Below the pieces are notes generated by a model. The model saw nothing but the letters and a program-made list of their open reading frames with translations. It ran no database searches and was not told where the DNA came from. From JAKSCF01 sp028279945 (GTDB lineage Bacteria; Bacillota; Clostridia; Peptostreptococcales; JAAYPU01): 64,000 nt of DNA. Location of the stretch: assembly GCA_028279945.1 (NCBI GenBank), contig JANQMT010000015.1:1-64000 (forward strand). The letters are read 5' to 3'. The translations under genes and the position numbers were made by a program. Every line of letters starts with the position of its first letter. Position 1 is the first letter of the stretch. Below are positions 16,319-24,983 of this stretch, in pieces.

Positions 16319-18115
16319 ATGGATCTATACAGAGCGCATGTTTTGGTTTGTGGTGGAACTGGATGTACAGCATCTCATTCGGAAACTATAATTGAAACAT
16401 TTGAAAAAGAATTAAAAAAGCAAGGACTTGAAAAAGAAGTCCAAGTTGTAAGAACAGGATGCTTTGGACTATGTGAAGAAGGTCCAATATGTATTGTATA
16501 TCCTGAAGGTGCGTTCTACTCAAGAGTAGAAGCAGCTAAAGTACCGACTATTGTAGAAGAACATTTATTAAAAGGTAGAATTGTTAAAGACTTTTTATAT
16601 AAAGGTGCTTTTGAAAAAGACACCATTCAATCATTAAACAATGTAGATTTTTATAAAAAACAAAAAAGAATAGCACTTAAAAACTGTGGAATTATTGATC
16701 CGGAAAATATTAACGAATATATTGCATTAGATGGCTATAGAGCATTAGGTAAAGTTCTAACTGAGATGAAGCCGTTAGATGTAACTCAAGTGATCCAAGA
16801 TGCCCGATTACGCGGTCGTGGCGGTGGCGGATTCCCTACAGGTAAGAAGTGGGAATTTGCGAGTAAAATTCAAGGCGGACAAAAATATGTTGTTTGTAAC
16901 GCGGATGAAGGAGATCCGGGTGCATTTATGGACCGTTCTATCCTAGAGGGAGATCCTCATGCGGTTGTTGAAGCTATGACCATTGCGGGTTATGCTATAG
17001 GAGCCAATAAAGGATATATCTATGTTAGAGCAGAATATCCAATTGCTGTTAAGAGATTACAAATAGCCATCGACCAAGCAAAAGAAATTGGATTATTAGG
17101 TGAAAATATTTTTGACTCAGGATTTGAGTTTGATTTAGAAATCCGTTTAGGTGCAGGGGCCTTCGTGTGTGGAGAGGAAACAGCCTTATTGAACTCAATT
17201 GAAGGAAAAAGAGGTATGCCTAGACCAAGACCACCTTTCCCGGCGATTAAAGGATTATGGGAAAAACCAACACTTTTAAGCAACGTTGAAACTTATGCAA
17301 ATATCCCACAAATTATTATCAATGGAGCTGAATGGTTCTCAAGCATCGGTACAGAAAAGAGCAAGGGAACAAAAGTTTTTGCATTGACTGGTAAAATCAA
17401 CAACACAGGTTTAGTAGAAATTCCTATGGGAACAACTTTGAGAGAAGTTATTTATGAAATCGGTGGCGGTATACCAAACGGAAAGAAATTCAAAGCGGTT
17501 CAAACCGGTGGACCATCAGGCGGATGTATCACAGCAGATCATTTGGATACTGAAATCGATTACGATAACTTAATTGAATTAAGCTCTATGATGGGTTCCG
17601 GCGGTATGGTAGTTATGGATGAAGACAACTGTATGGTTGATGTTGCTAAGTTCTTCTTAGAATTTACAATGGATGAATCATGTGGTAAATGTCCGCCTTG
17701 TCGTATCGGAACAAAGAGAATGTATGAAATCTTAGAAAAAATTACCAGTGGCGAAGGTGAGCCGGAAGATATAGATAGATTAGAAAAATTAGCATATAAC
17801 ATCAAACAATCAGCACTATGCGGACTAGGACAAACTTCACCTAACCCAATATTATCTACTTTAAGATTCTTTAGAGACGAGTATGAGGCACACATTAATG
17901 ACAAAAGATGCCCTGCCGGCGTATGTCAAGACTTACTAGAGTATAAAGTGGTTGGAGACATGTGTAAAAAATGCGGTATCTGTGCAGCTAAGTGCCCAAC
18001 TTCATGTATTTCTGGAGAAAAAGGTAAAACAATCTATGAAATTGATCAGGACAATTGTGTTAAATGCGGCGCTTGCCTAGATGCGTGTCCTTTCAAAGCC
18101 ATAGTAAAAGGTTAA
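16319..18115 (+). CDS. hndC: Hydrogenase NAD(P)H/FMN subunit, NuoF-like
   Basis: A 598-residue flavin subunit where NADH and ferredoxin electrons meet. Order: N-terminal [2Fe-2S] thioredoxin-like domain (Cys11, 16, 48, 52); NuoF core with the glycine-rich NADH site GRGGGGFPTGKKWEF (166-180) and FMN site CNADEGDPGAF (193-203); SLBB domain; [4Fe-4S] site Cys455, 458, 461 and 501; C-terminal two-cluster ferredoxin (Cys549/552/555/559 and 580/583/586/590). This architecture equals HydB of the flavin-based electron-bifurcating hydrogenases. AGGAGGTTAAAAACT precedes the start. Bifurcation is a family inference, since sequence alone does not prove it. Confidence 0.95.
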   Translation: MDLYRAHVLVCGGTGCTASHSETIIETFEKELKKQGLEKEVQVVRTGCFGLCEEGPICIVYPEGAFYSRVEAAKVPTIVEEHLLKGRIVKDFLYKGAFEKDTIQSLNNVDFYKKQKRIALKNCGIIDPENINEYIALDGYRALGKVLTEMKPLDVTQVIQDARLRGRGGGGFPTGKKWEFASKIQGGQKYVVCNADEGDPGAFMDRSILEGDPHAVVEAMTIAGYAIGANKGYIYVRAEYPIAVKRLQIAIDQAKEIGLLGENIFDSGFEFDLEIRLGAGAFVCGEETALLNSIEGKRGMPRPRPPFPAIKGLWEKPTLLSNVETYANIPQIIINGAEWFSSIGTEKSKGTKVFALTGKINNTGLVEIPMGTTLREVIYEIGGGIPNGKKFKAVQTGGPSGGCITADHLDTEIDYDNLIELSSMMGSGGMVVMDEDNCMVDVAKFFLEFTMDESCGKCPPCRIGTKRMYEILEKITSGEGEPEDIDRLEKLAYNIKQSALCGLGQTSPNPILSTLRFFRDEYEAHINDKRCPAGVCQDLLEYKVVGDMCKKCGICAAKCPTSCISGEKGKTIYEIDQDNCVKCGACLDACPFKAIVKG

Positions 18116-18133
18116 GGAAAGGAGTAGGTCGAA

Positions 18134-19879
18134 ATGGATAAAGTGAATGTAAAAATAGATGGTATTGAATTATCAGTACCTGAAAGCTTTACTGTATTAG
18201 AAGCAGCAAAGCAAGCAGGAATTGATATTCCCACATTGTGTTATCTGAAAGACATCAATGAAGTAGGTGCATGTAGAATGTGTGTTGTAGAGCTGGAAGG
18301 TGCCAGAGCTTTACAAGCATCATGTGTGTATCCGGTATATGATGGTATGGTAGTGAACACAAAAAGTAAAAAAGTTAGAGATGCTAGAAAATCTACACTG
18401 GAATTGATTTTATCTAACCATAATAGAGAATGTACAACTTGTGTAAGAAGTGAAGATTGTGAACTTCAAAAACTATCTAAAGACTTAGGTATCAATGACA
18501 TACCTTATGATGGACAAAAAGAAACACTGACCATCGATAGTGTTTCTCACTCTATCGTAAGAGATCCAAACAAATGTATCTTATGCGGCAGATGTGTCAA
18601 CACATGCAGAAAAGTTCAAGATATTGGTATCCTAGATTTTGTTAATAGAGGTTTTGATACAAGAGTTGCGCCTGCTTTTGAAGTGAGTATGGACGATGCA
18701 CCTTGTATCTACTGTGGACAGTGTATTGAAGCTTGTCCTGTAGCAGCACTGAGAGAAAAAGATGATATTGACAAAGTATGGGAAGCCATCGATGATCCGG
18801 AAATATTCGTAGTCGCTCAAACAGCTCCCGCAGTAAGAGCAGGACTTGGTGAAGAATTTGGATATCCTATTGGGACAAGAGCAACAGGCAAAATGTTTGA
18901 TGCTTTGAGAAAATTAGGATTTGATAAAGTATTCGATACTAACTTTGCAGCTGATTTAACCATCTTGGAAGAAGGCACAGAGCTTATATCTAGAATAAAA
19001 GAAAATGGTGTATTACCAATGGTAACATCTTGCTCTCCTGGATGGGTTCGATACTGTGAATTTAACTATCCTGATTTACTGGAGAATTTATCCACATGTA
19101 AATCTCCTCAAAATATGATGGGTGCTATATTAAAATCATACTATGCAGAAAAGAATAATATAGATCCAAAGAAAATGTTTGTTGTATCCGTAATGCCATG
19201 TACGTCTAAGAAAACTGAGATTCAAAGACCTGAAATGATTGATGATGTGGATGCTTCAATAACAACAAGAGAATTTGCCAGAATGATCAAGCAAGCCAGA
19301 CTAAACTACGAAGTATTGGATGATGATGCACAATGTGACCAAGATTTGGTTGGGGAATACACAGGTGCAGGTGTTATCTTCGGTACTACCGGTGGTGTTA
19401 TGGAAGCTGCTATAAGAACTGTAGCTGATATCGTTGGCGAAACGGATCTTAAAGATGTAGACTACAAACCGGTAAGAGGTGTTGAAGGCGTTAAGGAAGC
19501 AGAAGTCACCATAGGTGATCTAACTGTAAAAGTTGCTGTTGCACATGGAACTGCTAATGCCAAGAAAGTCATGGATATGGTAAGAGCAGGAACTGCTGAT
19601 TATCACTTCATCGAGATCATGGGTTGCAGCGGTGGATGTGTCTGCGGTGGGGGTCAACCTCATGTAGATGCTAAAACCCTTATGGATATCGATATCAGAG
19701 TAGAAAGAGCAAAAGCTCTATATGAAGAAGATCTGGTATTACCTGAAAGAAAATCTCATAAGAACAGCCAAGTGATGAAGCTTTATGAAGATTTCCTTGA
19801 AGAACCCAACGGACATAGATCCCACAGATTACTTCATACCCATTATACAAAGAGAGAGCTGTATCCAATTAAAAAGTAA
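18134..19879 (+). CDS. hndD: [FeFe] hydrogenase catalytic subunit (group A3 type)
   Basis: A 581-residue H2-evolving subunit. N-terminal [2Fe-2S] domain (Cys36, 47, 50, 64); His-Cys [4Fe-4S] (His96, Cys100, 103, 109); two [4Fe-4S] clusters (Cys148/151/154 with 201; 191/194/197 with 158); H-cluster motifs L1 TSCSPGW (298-304), L2 MPCTSKK (354-360) and L3 EIMGCSGGCVCGGGQP (494-509). All H-cluster ligands (Cys300, 356, 498, 502) are intact. The C-terminus has the small-subunit-like helical region ending HRSHRLLHTHYTKR. It lies 18 bp after hndC and is followed by a strong terminator. The maturases HydEFG are not in the window. Confidence 0.96.
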   Translation: MDKVNVKIDGIELSVPESFTVLEAAKQAGIDIPTLCYLKDINEVGACRMCVVELEGARALQASCVYPVYDGMVVNTKSKKVRDARKSTLELILSNHNRECTTCVRSEDCELQKLSKDLGINDIPYDGQKETLTIDSVSHSIVRDPNKCILCGRCVNTCRKVQDIGILDFVNRGFDTRVAPAFEVSMDDAPCIYCGQCIEACPVAALREKDDIDKVWEAIDDPEIFVVAQTAPAVRAGLGEEFGYPIGTRATGKMFDALRKLGFDKVFDTNFAADLTILEEGTELISRIKENGVLPMVTSCSPGWVRYCEFNYPDLLENLSTCKSPQNMMGAILKSYYAEKNNIDPKKMFVVSVMPCTSKKTEIQRPEMIDDVDASITTREFARMIKQARLNYEVLDDDAQCDQDLVGEYTGAGVIFGTTGGVMEAAIRTVADIVGETDLKDVDYKPVRGVEGVKEAEVTIGDLTVKVAVAHGTANAKKVMDMVRAGTADYHFIEIMGCSGGCVCGGGQPHVDAKTLMDIDIRVERAKALYEEDLVLPERKSHKNSQVMKLYEDFLEEPNGHRSHRLLHTHYTKRELYPIKK

Positions 19880-19905
19880 TCTAAAGCATTGAATAGACTT
19901 TTAAT

Positions 19906-19936
19906 ACTCCCGTCATAATTATGGCGGGAGTTTATG
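19906..19936 (+). terminator. Terminator of hydrogenase operon
   Basis: A stem of up to 13 bp (ACTCCCGTCATAA against TTATGGCGGGAGT, 19906-19931) followed by TTATG. Confidence 0.7.
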
Positions 19937-20081
19937 TATAACTGATTCATAGTATGGAAACCCTAGCTGTAATCTTTATATGTTATAAGAAATAATTTAT
20001 GATGTACAATATATCATGTATAATATTTAAAATATGTTACATGATTTCATACTCAGGTTTTAAAAAAAAATGGTTTTGGTA

Positions 20082-20120
20082 TTGAACCGGAAAATAATAC
20101 ATTATATAATAGAGTTCAAT
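20082..20120 (+). promoter_or_regulatory. Promoter of carboxyltransferase gene
   Basis: TTGAAC (20082-20087) and TATAAT (20105-20110) with a 17-bp spacer. The promoter is bracketed by ATTGAAC (20081-20087) and GTTCAAT (20114-20120), a 7-bp inverted repeat that could be an operator. 19937-20080 shows nothing else. Confidence 0.55.
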
Positions 20121-20171
20121 AATTCATTTGCTAAATAAAAAATAAAATAATGATATAAGGAGGGAACTGAA

Positions 20172-21569
20172 TTGGCGAAAGTAAAAATTACAGAAACCAT
20201 ACTAAGAGATGCCCACCAGTCCCTAATTGCAACCAGAATGCGAACAGAGGATATGGTGCCTATATTGGAGAAACTTGATCAAGTAGGCTATAACGCACTG
20301 GAAATGTGGGGTGGAGCAACTTATGACGCTTGCTTACGATTTCTCAATGAAGATCCTTGGGAAAGACTTAGAACAATCAGAAAGCGAGTAAAAAACACCA
20401 AGCTGCAAATGCTTTTGAGAGGACAAAATATCCTTGGATATAAGCATTATGCGGATGATGTTGTTGAAGAGTTTGTAAAAAGAGCAGTAGAAAATGGTAT
20501 TGATATCATTAGAATATTTGATGCACTGAATGATACCAGAAACCTTCAGAAGGCCATAGAATCTACTAAAAAGGCTGGGGGCCATGCTCAAGGGACTATT
20601 TCATACACCATCAGTCCTGTTCATACGAATGAAGCTTTTATTGATTTAGCTATGGAACTGGAGCAGATGGGTTCGGACTCTATATGTATTAAGGATATGG
20701 CTGGGTTATTAGATCCTTTTGGTACTTATGATTTAGTTAAAGCAATGAAGGAAAAAATATCGATTCCAATTAATTTGCATACTCATGCTACAAGTGGACT
20801 TGGAAGTATGACTTACCTTAAAGCTATTGAAGCTGGAGTGGATATCGTTGATACTGCGATTTCACCATTCTCCGGAGGTACGGCACAACCACCTACGGAG
20901 CCAATGGTAGCGACATTAAAAGGCACTGAGTACGATACAGGTTTTGATATGAAACTATTAACTGAAATTGCAGAGCATTTTAGGCCTTTAAGAGAAAAGA
21001 GCCTTAAAAGTGGACTATTAGACCCTAAGGTTATGGGTGTAGATATCAATACACTCATTTATCAAGTGCCGGGAGGTATGTTGTCTAACCTAGTTTCTCA
21101 GCTTAAGCAACAAAATGCTATGGATAAATACGAAGAGGTATTAAAAGAGGTGCCTAAGGTAAGAGAAGATCTTGGATTCCCGCCACTTGTAACGCCGTCC
21201 AGCCAGATTGTAGGAACCCAAGCGGTGTTGAATGTTGTAACAGGTGAGAGATACAAAATGGTAACAAAAGAAGCTAAGAATCTAGTAAAAGGTATGTATG
21301 GAAAAACGACTGTTCCAATTAAAGAAGAAATCGTTAAGAAAATTATTGGGGATGATGAAGCCGTAACTTGCAGACCTGCAGACTTAATCGAGCCGGAACT
21401 TGAAAAAATCAGAAAAGAAATCAAGCAGTATATAGAACAGGAAGAAGATGTATTGTCCTATGCATTATTCCCTGCTGTAGCCATTGATTTTTTCAAGTAT
21501 AGAAATGCTCAAAGATATAAAATAGACGCAGAACTATTGAATGAAGAAGACCAGGTATATCCAGTGTAA
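20172..21569 (+). CDS. Pyruvate/oxaloacetate carboxyltransferase subunit
   Basis: A 465-residue protein with the carboxyltransferase domain of pyruvate carboxylase subunit B or oxaloacetate decarboxylase alpha. Residues about 1-300 are the TIM barrel with ETILRDAHQS (metal Asp), the putative carbamylated lysine in CIKDMAG and metal ligands in LHTHATSG; about 300-460 is the conserved carboxylase helical domain. The biotin-carrier domain of full-length OadA is absent, and neither a biotin carboxylase nor membrane OadB lies next to it, so partner subunits must be elsewhere. Start TTG at 20172 with AAGGAGGG 7 bp upstream. Direction of the reaction cannot be told from sequence. Confidence 0.85.
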   Translation: MAKVKITETILRDAHQSLIATRMRTEDMVPILEKLDQVGYNALEMWGGATYDACLRFLNEDPWERLRTIRKRVKNTKLQMLLRGQNILGYKHYADDVVEEFVKRAVENGIDIIRIFDALNDTRNLQKAIESTKKAGGHAQGTISYTISPVHTNEAFIDLAMELEQMGSDSICIKDMAGLLDPFGTYDLVKAMKEKISIPINLHTHATSGLGSMTYLKAIEAGVDIVDTAISPFSGGTAQPPTEPMVATLKGTEYDTGFDMKLLTEIAEHFRPLREKSLKSGLLDPKVMGVDINTLIYQVPGGMLSNLVSQLKQQNAMDKYEEVLKEVPKVREDLGFPPLVTPSSQIVGTQAVLNVVTGERYKMVTKEAKNLVKGMYGKTTVPIKEEIVKKIIGDDEAVTCRPADLIEPELEKIRKEIKQYIEQEEDVLSYALFPAVAIDFFKYRNAQRYKIDAELLNEEDQVYPV

Positions 21570-21595
21570 AAAAACAGCCGAAAGGCTGTTTTTTT
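21570..21595 (+). terminator. Strong intrinsic terminator
   Basis: AAACAGCC-GAAA-GGCTGTTT followed by more T; classic rho-independent form directly after the carboxyltransferase stop. Confidence 0.9.
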
Positions 21596-21626
21596 AGAAG
21601 ATAGGGGATAAAAAAGGTGGTGTAAA

Positions 21627-22898
21627 ATGAATTTATTAATTAAGAATGGGACGATTATTGATCCAAGCCAAAACTTATCCGAAACCATGGATATTCGGAT
21701 TGAAGAGGGACAAATAAAAGAATTAGCAAAAAACATATCAATAGAATGTGAGAACATAATCGATGCGGAAGGAAAATATGTCACTCCGGGGCTTATTGAC
21801 ATGCATGTACATTTAAGAGAACCTGGGTTTGAAAAAAAAGAAACCATTGCCACAGGAAGTGAAGCAGCAGCGGCAGGAGGCTTTACCACTATTGTATGTA
21901 TGCCCAACACCAATCCCGTAGTAGATCATGCAGAAGTGATTCAAGCGGTATTGAATAAAGGAAAAAAAGCGCCTGTAAATGTATTAACAATGGGAAGTAT
22001 CACTCAATCGTCAGCCGGGAAACAATTAAGTGATTTTACAGCAATGAAAAGAGCAGGAATTGTAGGAATTACAGATGATGGCATGACGGTAATGAATGCA
22101 AGAATTATGTACGAGGCATTGGGTGAAGCGAAAAAGAATGATTTGCTTACCAGCGTGCATTGTGAAGATACTAACCTTATATATGATAACAGCGTTAACA
22201 GAGGCCAGGTTTCGGAACAGTTAGGACTTCAAGGAAGACCTAATGCATCAGAGGATATTATGGTTGAAAGAGATATTTTATTAGCAGAGGCAATAGGTGC
22301 AAAGATACATATACAACATATATCTTCAGGCAACAGTGTAGAATTGGTAAGAAGAGCAAAAAAAAGAGGTGTCAAAGTCACCTGTGAAGTGACGCCCCAC
22401 CACTTTGCTTTAACCGAAAAAGCCATTATATCAAACGGTTCCTATGCTAAAATGAGTCCTCCTTTAAGGGCAGACAAAGACGTACAGGCAATTATTAAAG
22501 GATTGGCAGATGGCACCATAGATGCCATTGCCACAGACCACGCTCCTCATACAGAAGAAGATAAGAATAAGCCGCTGCTAGATGCTGCCAATGGAATAGT
22601 AGGTCTTGAGACAGCTCTTGGAGTAGCTTTAACTTATTTGGTAAAGACAGAAAAGATAGACATAATGAGGCTTATAGAATTGATGAGTTTAAAACCTGCA
22701 AAGCTGTTAAACCTGGATAAAGGAACCCTAAAGGTTGGATCAGCAGCAGACATAACTATAATAGATCCCCATAAGCAATGGACTGTCAATAAAAATACAT
22801 TTAAATCAAAGGGAAAAAACACACCTTTTCACGGCATAAAGCTGACTGGAAAAGCTGAAGCCATATTCGTAAAAGGAAAATATATATTATGTGAATAA
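21627..22898 (+). CDS. pyrC: Dihydroorotase
   Basis: Closes carbamoyl-aspartate to dihydroorotate, step three of pyrimidine synthesis. A 423-residue type I enzyme with zinc ligands in DMHVHLREPG (about 58-67), metal/substrate residues in HCEDTN, HIQHIS and ATDHAPHT. The length and motifs are complete. AAAGGTGGTGT lies before the ATG. It sits alone between two terminators, 26 kb from the pyrB-E operon, which lacks its own pyrC, so this is probably the functional copy. No PyrR-like element was seen upstream: the gap after the preceding terminator is only about 30 bp, so it may depend on read-through or a promoter inside that gap. Confidence 0.94.
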   Translation: MNLLIKNGTIIDPSQNLSETMDIRIEEGQIKELAKNISIECENIIDAEGKYVTPGLIDMHVHLREPGFEKKETIATGSEAAAAGGFTTIVCMPNTNPVVDHAEVIQAVLNKGKKAPVNVLTMGSITQSSAGKQLSDFTAMKRAGIVGITDDGMTVMNARIMYEALGEAKKNDLLTSVHCEDTNLIYDNSVNRGQVSEQLGLQGRPNASEDIMVERDILLAEAIGAKIHIQHISSGNSVELVRRAKKRGVKVTCEVTPHHFALTEKAIISNGSYAKMSPPLRADKDVQAIIKGLADGTIDAIATDHAPHTEEDKNKPLLDAANGIVGLETALGVALTYLVKTEKIDIMRLIELMSLKPAKLLNLDKGTLKVGSAADITIIDPHKQWTVNKNTFKSKGKNTPFHGIKLTGKAEAIFVKGKYILCE

Positions 22899-22902
22899 AA
22901 CA

Positions 22903-22925
22903 AAACTCAGGGGCCTCCTGAGTTT
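22903..22925 (+). terminator. Split pyrC terminator
   Basis: AAACTCAGG-GGCCT-CCTGAGTTT has a 9-bp perfect stem. The expected T-rich tail (CCTGAGTTTTCAGTTT) is found only at 23069, after element C, because the right arm is duplicated on both sides of that element. Confidence 0.6.
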
Positions 22926-23068
22926 AAGGTTGTAGACAAATTGAATGCAGTCCCATAAATATTCGTTTTCGCATTAAATTTTCTAGCCAAATTAACACAA
23001 GAAACGAATACTTATACGCCTGCATTCAATTGCAAAGAATCTTGTCTTCAGTCTAAAATTCAGCGTTT
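22926..23068. repeat. Dispersed palindromic element, copy C, with flanking repeat
   Basis: A 143-bp element with perfect 12-bp inner arms AATTGAATGCAG (22939-22950) and CTGCATTCAATT (23020-23031). It is flanked by the direct repeat CCTGAGTTT (22917-22925 and 23069-23077), as expected for a target-site duplication. No ORF. Confidence 0.72.
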
Positions 23069-23115
23069 CCTGAGTTTTCAGTTTAACTTTAATAATAATA
23101 TATTAGCAGATATTG

Positions 23116-23730
23116 TTAATACAAACGCTTAACAACAAAACATGAACCATCTGTTAATATTTCAAAGCTATTATTATTTCGTATATATTCATTTATAGCT
23201 TGAGCCACACCGGCATATTTTGGGTCATCAATTAAAGCGATTCCCCCTATTTTAAGTTTATAAAGATATTGCTGAAAATCACTCATAACATCCTCGTATG
23301 AATGCCCGCCATCGATTAAAATGAATGGAATATTACCTGGAATAATTGGAGCTACTTGTTGTGAAAATGCTGATATAACTATACATTGATCTTGTACTTC
23401 ATGATTTATAATATTATTCATATAGGAGTTATGATTTCCTGTAATTCTGCCATTTTCTAATCGCTGAAAAGGGTCAATGCTTACTACCTTATTATTTTTG
23501 TTCATATGATTCAATAACTTGGCAATAAAAACCGCTGTTAGACCTCTAAAAGTACCAATTTCTAATAGATAATCAGGATCATTAATTTCTACACTCATAA
23601 TCGAAGCTGCTATAAATCGATACATTTTTTCATTCATCATAGATTTATTAATGGATTCAAAATCTTTACATAACTGTGCTATTTCGTTTGGTAAACTTTT
23701 TTCAATTTCGAGTAAGTTGATGGTTGCCAC
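23116..23730 (-). CDS. Class I SAM-dependent methyltransferase
   Basis: A 204-residue Methyltransf_24-like enzyme. Motif I is LEIGTFRGLTAVFIA (about 58-72), motif II VVSIDPFQ (about 83-91), and the acidic FILIDGGHSYEDVMSDF (about 131-147) is typical of O-methyltransferases acting in polysaccharide or secondary-product clusters. It begins 15 bp after the glycosyltransferase stop, so the two form one minus-strand transcript, divergent from the giant collagen gene. Methylating a sugar on the collagen-like protein is plausible by analogy with the O-methylated anthrose-rhamnose glycan of Bacillus BclA, but the acceptor is not shown by sequence. Confidence 0.82.
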   Translation of the reverse strand: MATINLLEIEKSLPNEIAQLCKDFESINKSMMNEKMYRFIAASIMSVEINDPDYLLEIGTFRGLTAVFIAKLLNHMNKNNKVVSIDPFQRLENGRITGNHNSYMNNIINHEVQDQCIVISAFSQQVAPIIPGNIPFILIDGGHSYEDVMSDFQQYLYKLKIGGIALIDDPKYAGVAQAINEYIRNNNSFEILTDGSCFVVKRLY

Positions 23731-23745
23731 CTGATAACCTCCTTT

Positions 23746-24819
23746 TTATTCATAACCTAATTTTTTAAAATATTCAACATTGTGTAGTACCGATTCATTC
23801 TTTGGGACATAACTTCTGGCTATTTCATTATATTGAAAGGCTTTTTCATGATCGCCTAGTTTATCATAACAAATACATAATTGTATATTAGGAATCCAGG
23901 TCCAGTATGGCTCAATAAAAAAACCCCAACTTTCTTTCGGTTTCTCTAGATTGGCAGCTATTTCATACCAAAATATCGCTTCACTAATTTTGTTTTGCCC
24001 GATAAACAGTTTTCCTATCCTGCAGCAAAATTCTGCCCTTGGTAAAGCGTATTCAAAGGATTTAAATGCATACTTAAAAGCGTTATGAAGTTCACCTATG
24101 GAAGCATAGTAGTCTGAAACTCTGCCACAAGCATAGATTTTATTTTCATACCACCCATCAGACCTATTAATGACTTTATTATAGAATACCAAAGCTTCTT
24201 CATAGAGCTTATGATCATATAATTCATTAGCATAATAATATAAGTCTCTGACATTAAAATTCTCACCATTCTCAAGTCTATTTTGGAACATTTTTAAAGT
24301 TCGATCGGTTCTCTTTTTTAATTTTTTATGAGCAATGCCAATGTCACTGTTAATGATATTACCGCTTACAACTAAAAGATTATGGCAAGCACCTTTCCAT
24401 TTAAAATTATTTTCTCTCTTTACAAGTCTGTTTCGTCTAAATGAAAATGTAACATTGCCTTCCTCATCAAATGCTTCATTATTACGCATGGTTACAGAGT
24501 CTACTGAATAATCTAATGTTTCTTTCAATGTTCTAAACTTTTCCCTGTCTTCTTCATACATGACTTCATCTGCATCAATCCAAAAGATATAATCTTTTTC
24601 AGCCTTGCTAAAAGAAAAGTTTCGAGCAGCTGAGAAGTCATTGATCCAAGGGAATTCATAGATTTTATCCGTAAACTTTTTTACAATTTCTATCGTTTTA
24701 TCGGTTGACCCAGTATCCACAATAATAATTTCATCTACTAAATCACTAACCGATGAAAGACACCTCTCTATCACGTCGTCTTCATTTTTAACAATCATAC
24801 ACAAACTAATGCTAACCAA
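23746..24819 (-). CDS. Family 2 glycosyltransferase with TPR-like tail
   Basis: A 357-residue protein. The GT-A domain (about 1-200) has SLCMIVKNEDDVIERCL, IIVDTGSTDKT and the metal/nucleotide-sugar motif WIDADEV (about 85-91). The remainder is helical with TPR-like repeats (LYYYANELYDHKLYEEALVFYNKVI, YDKLGDHEKAFQYNEIA). This GT2-TPR architecture occurs in protein O-glycosyltransferases that modify flagellin, bacteriocins or collagen-like spore proteins. No signal peptide: cytosolic. Start TTG at 24819 with GAGG about 9 bp upstream. Its position 164 bp from, and divergent to, a protein with about 500 threonines makes that protein the best candidate substrate (inference). Confidence 0.85.
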   Translation of the reverse strand: MVSISLCMIVKNEDDVIERCLSSVSDLVDEIIIVDTGSTDKTIEIVKKFTDKIYEFPWINDFSAARNFSFSKAEKDYIFWIDADEVMYEEDREKFRTLKETLDYSVDSVTMRNNEAFDEEGNVTFSFRRNRLVKRENNFKWKGACHNLLVVSGNIINSDIGIAHKKLKKRTDRTLKMFQNRLENGENFNVRDLYYYANELYDHKLYEEALVFYNKVINRSDGWYENKIYACGRVSDYYASIGELHNAFKYAFKSFEYALPRAEFCCRIGKLFIGQNKISEAIFWYEIAANLEKPKESWGFFIEPYWTWIPNIQLCICYDKLGDHEKAFQYNEIARSYVPKNESVLHNVEYFKKLGYE

Positions 24820-24853
24820 GCTTGATTCCTCATTTCATTTAAATTCCCTATAT

Positions 24854-24881
24854 TACTATATGAGATATTTATTATATTGGT
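24854..24881 (-). promoter_or_regulatory. Sigma-K/E-type promoter of glycosyltransferase operon
   Basis: On the minus strand AC, 17 bp, CATATAGTA (24862 down to 24854) fits AC-N16/17-CATANNNTA of the mother-cell factor sigma-K. The predicted start lies about 15 bp before the GAGG ribosome-binding site. Confidence 0.5.
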
Positions 24882-24935
24882 TAATAAAAGAAAGGCAGAT
24901 AGCACCAAAAATTCTTTATATGCTGACATAAACTA

Positions 24936-24962
24936 ACAAATAATTGTTGTTTTCATATAATA
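24936..24962 (+). promoter_or_regulatory. Sigma-K/E-type promoter of collagen-like gene
   Basis: AC (24936-24937), 16 bp, CATATAATA (24954-24962). The same nonamer lies upstream of the second collagen-like gene. A caution: a start 7-8 bp downstream would fall at the edge of the AAGGAGGG Shine-Dalgarno (24966-24973), leaving a very short leader. Confidence 0.42.
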
Positions 24963-24983
24963 AAAAAGGAGGGATGTGATTAT

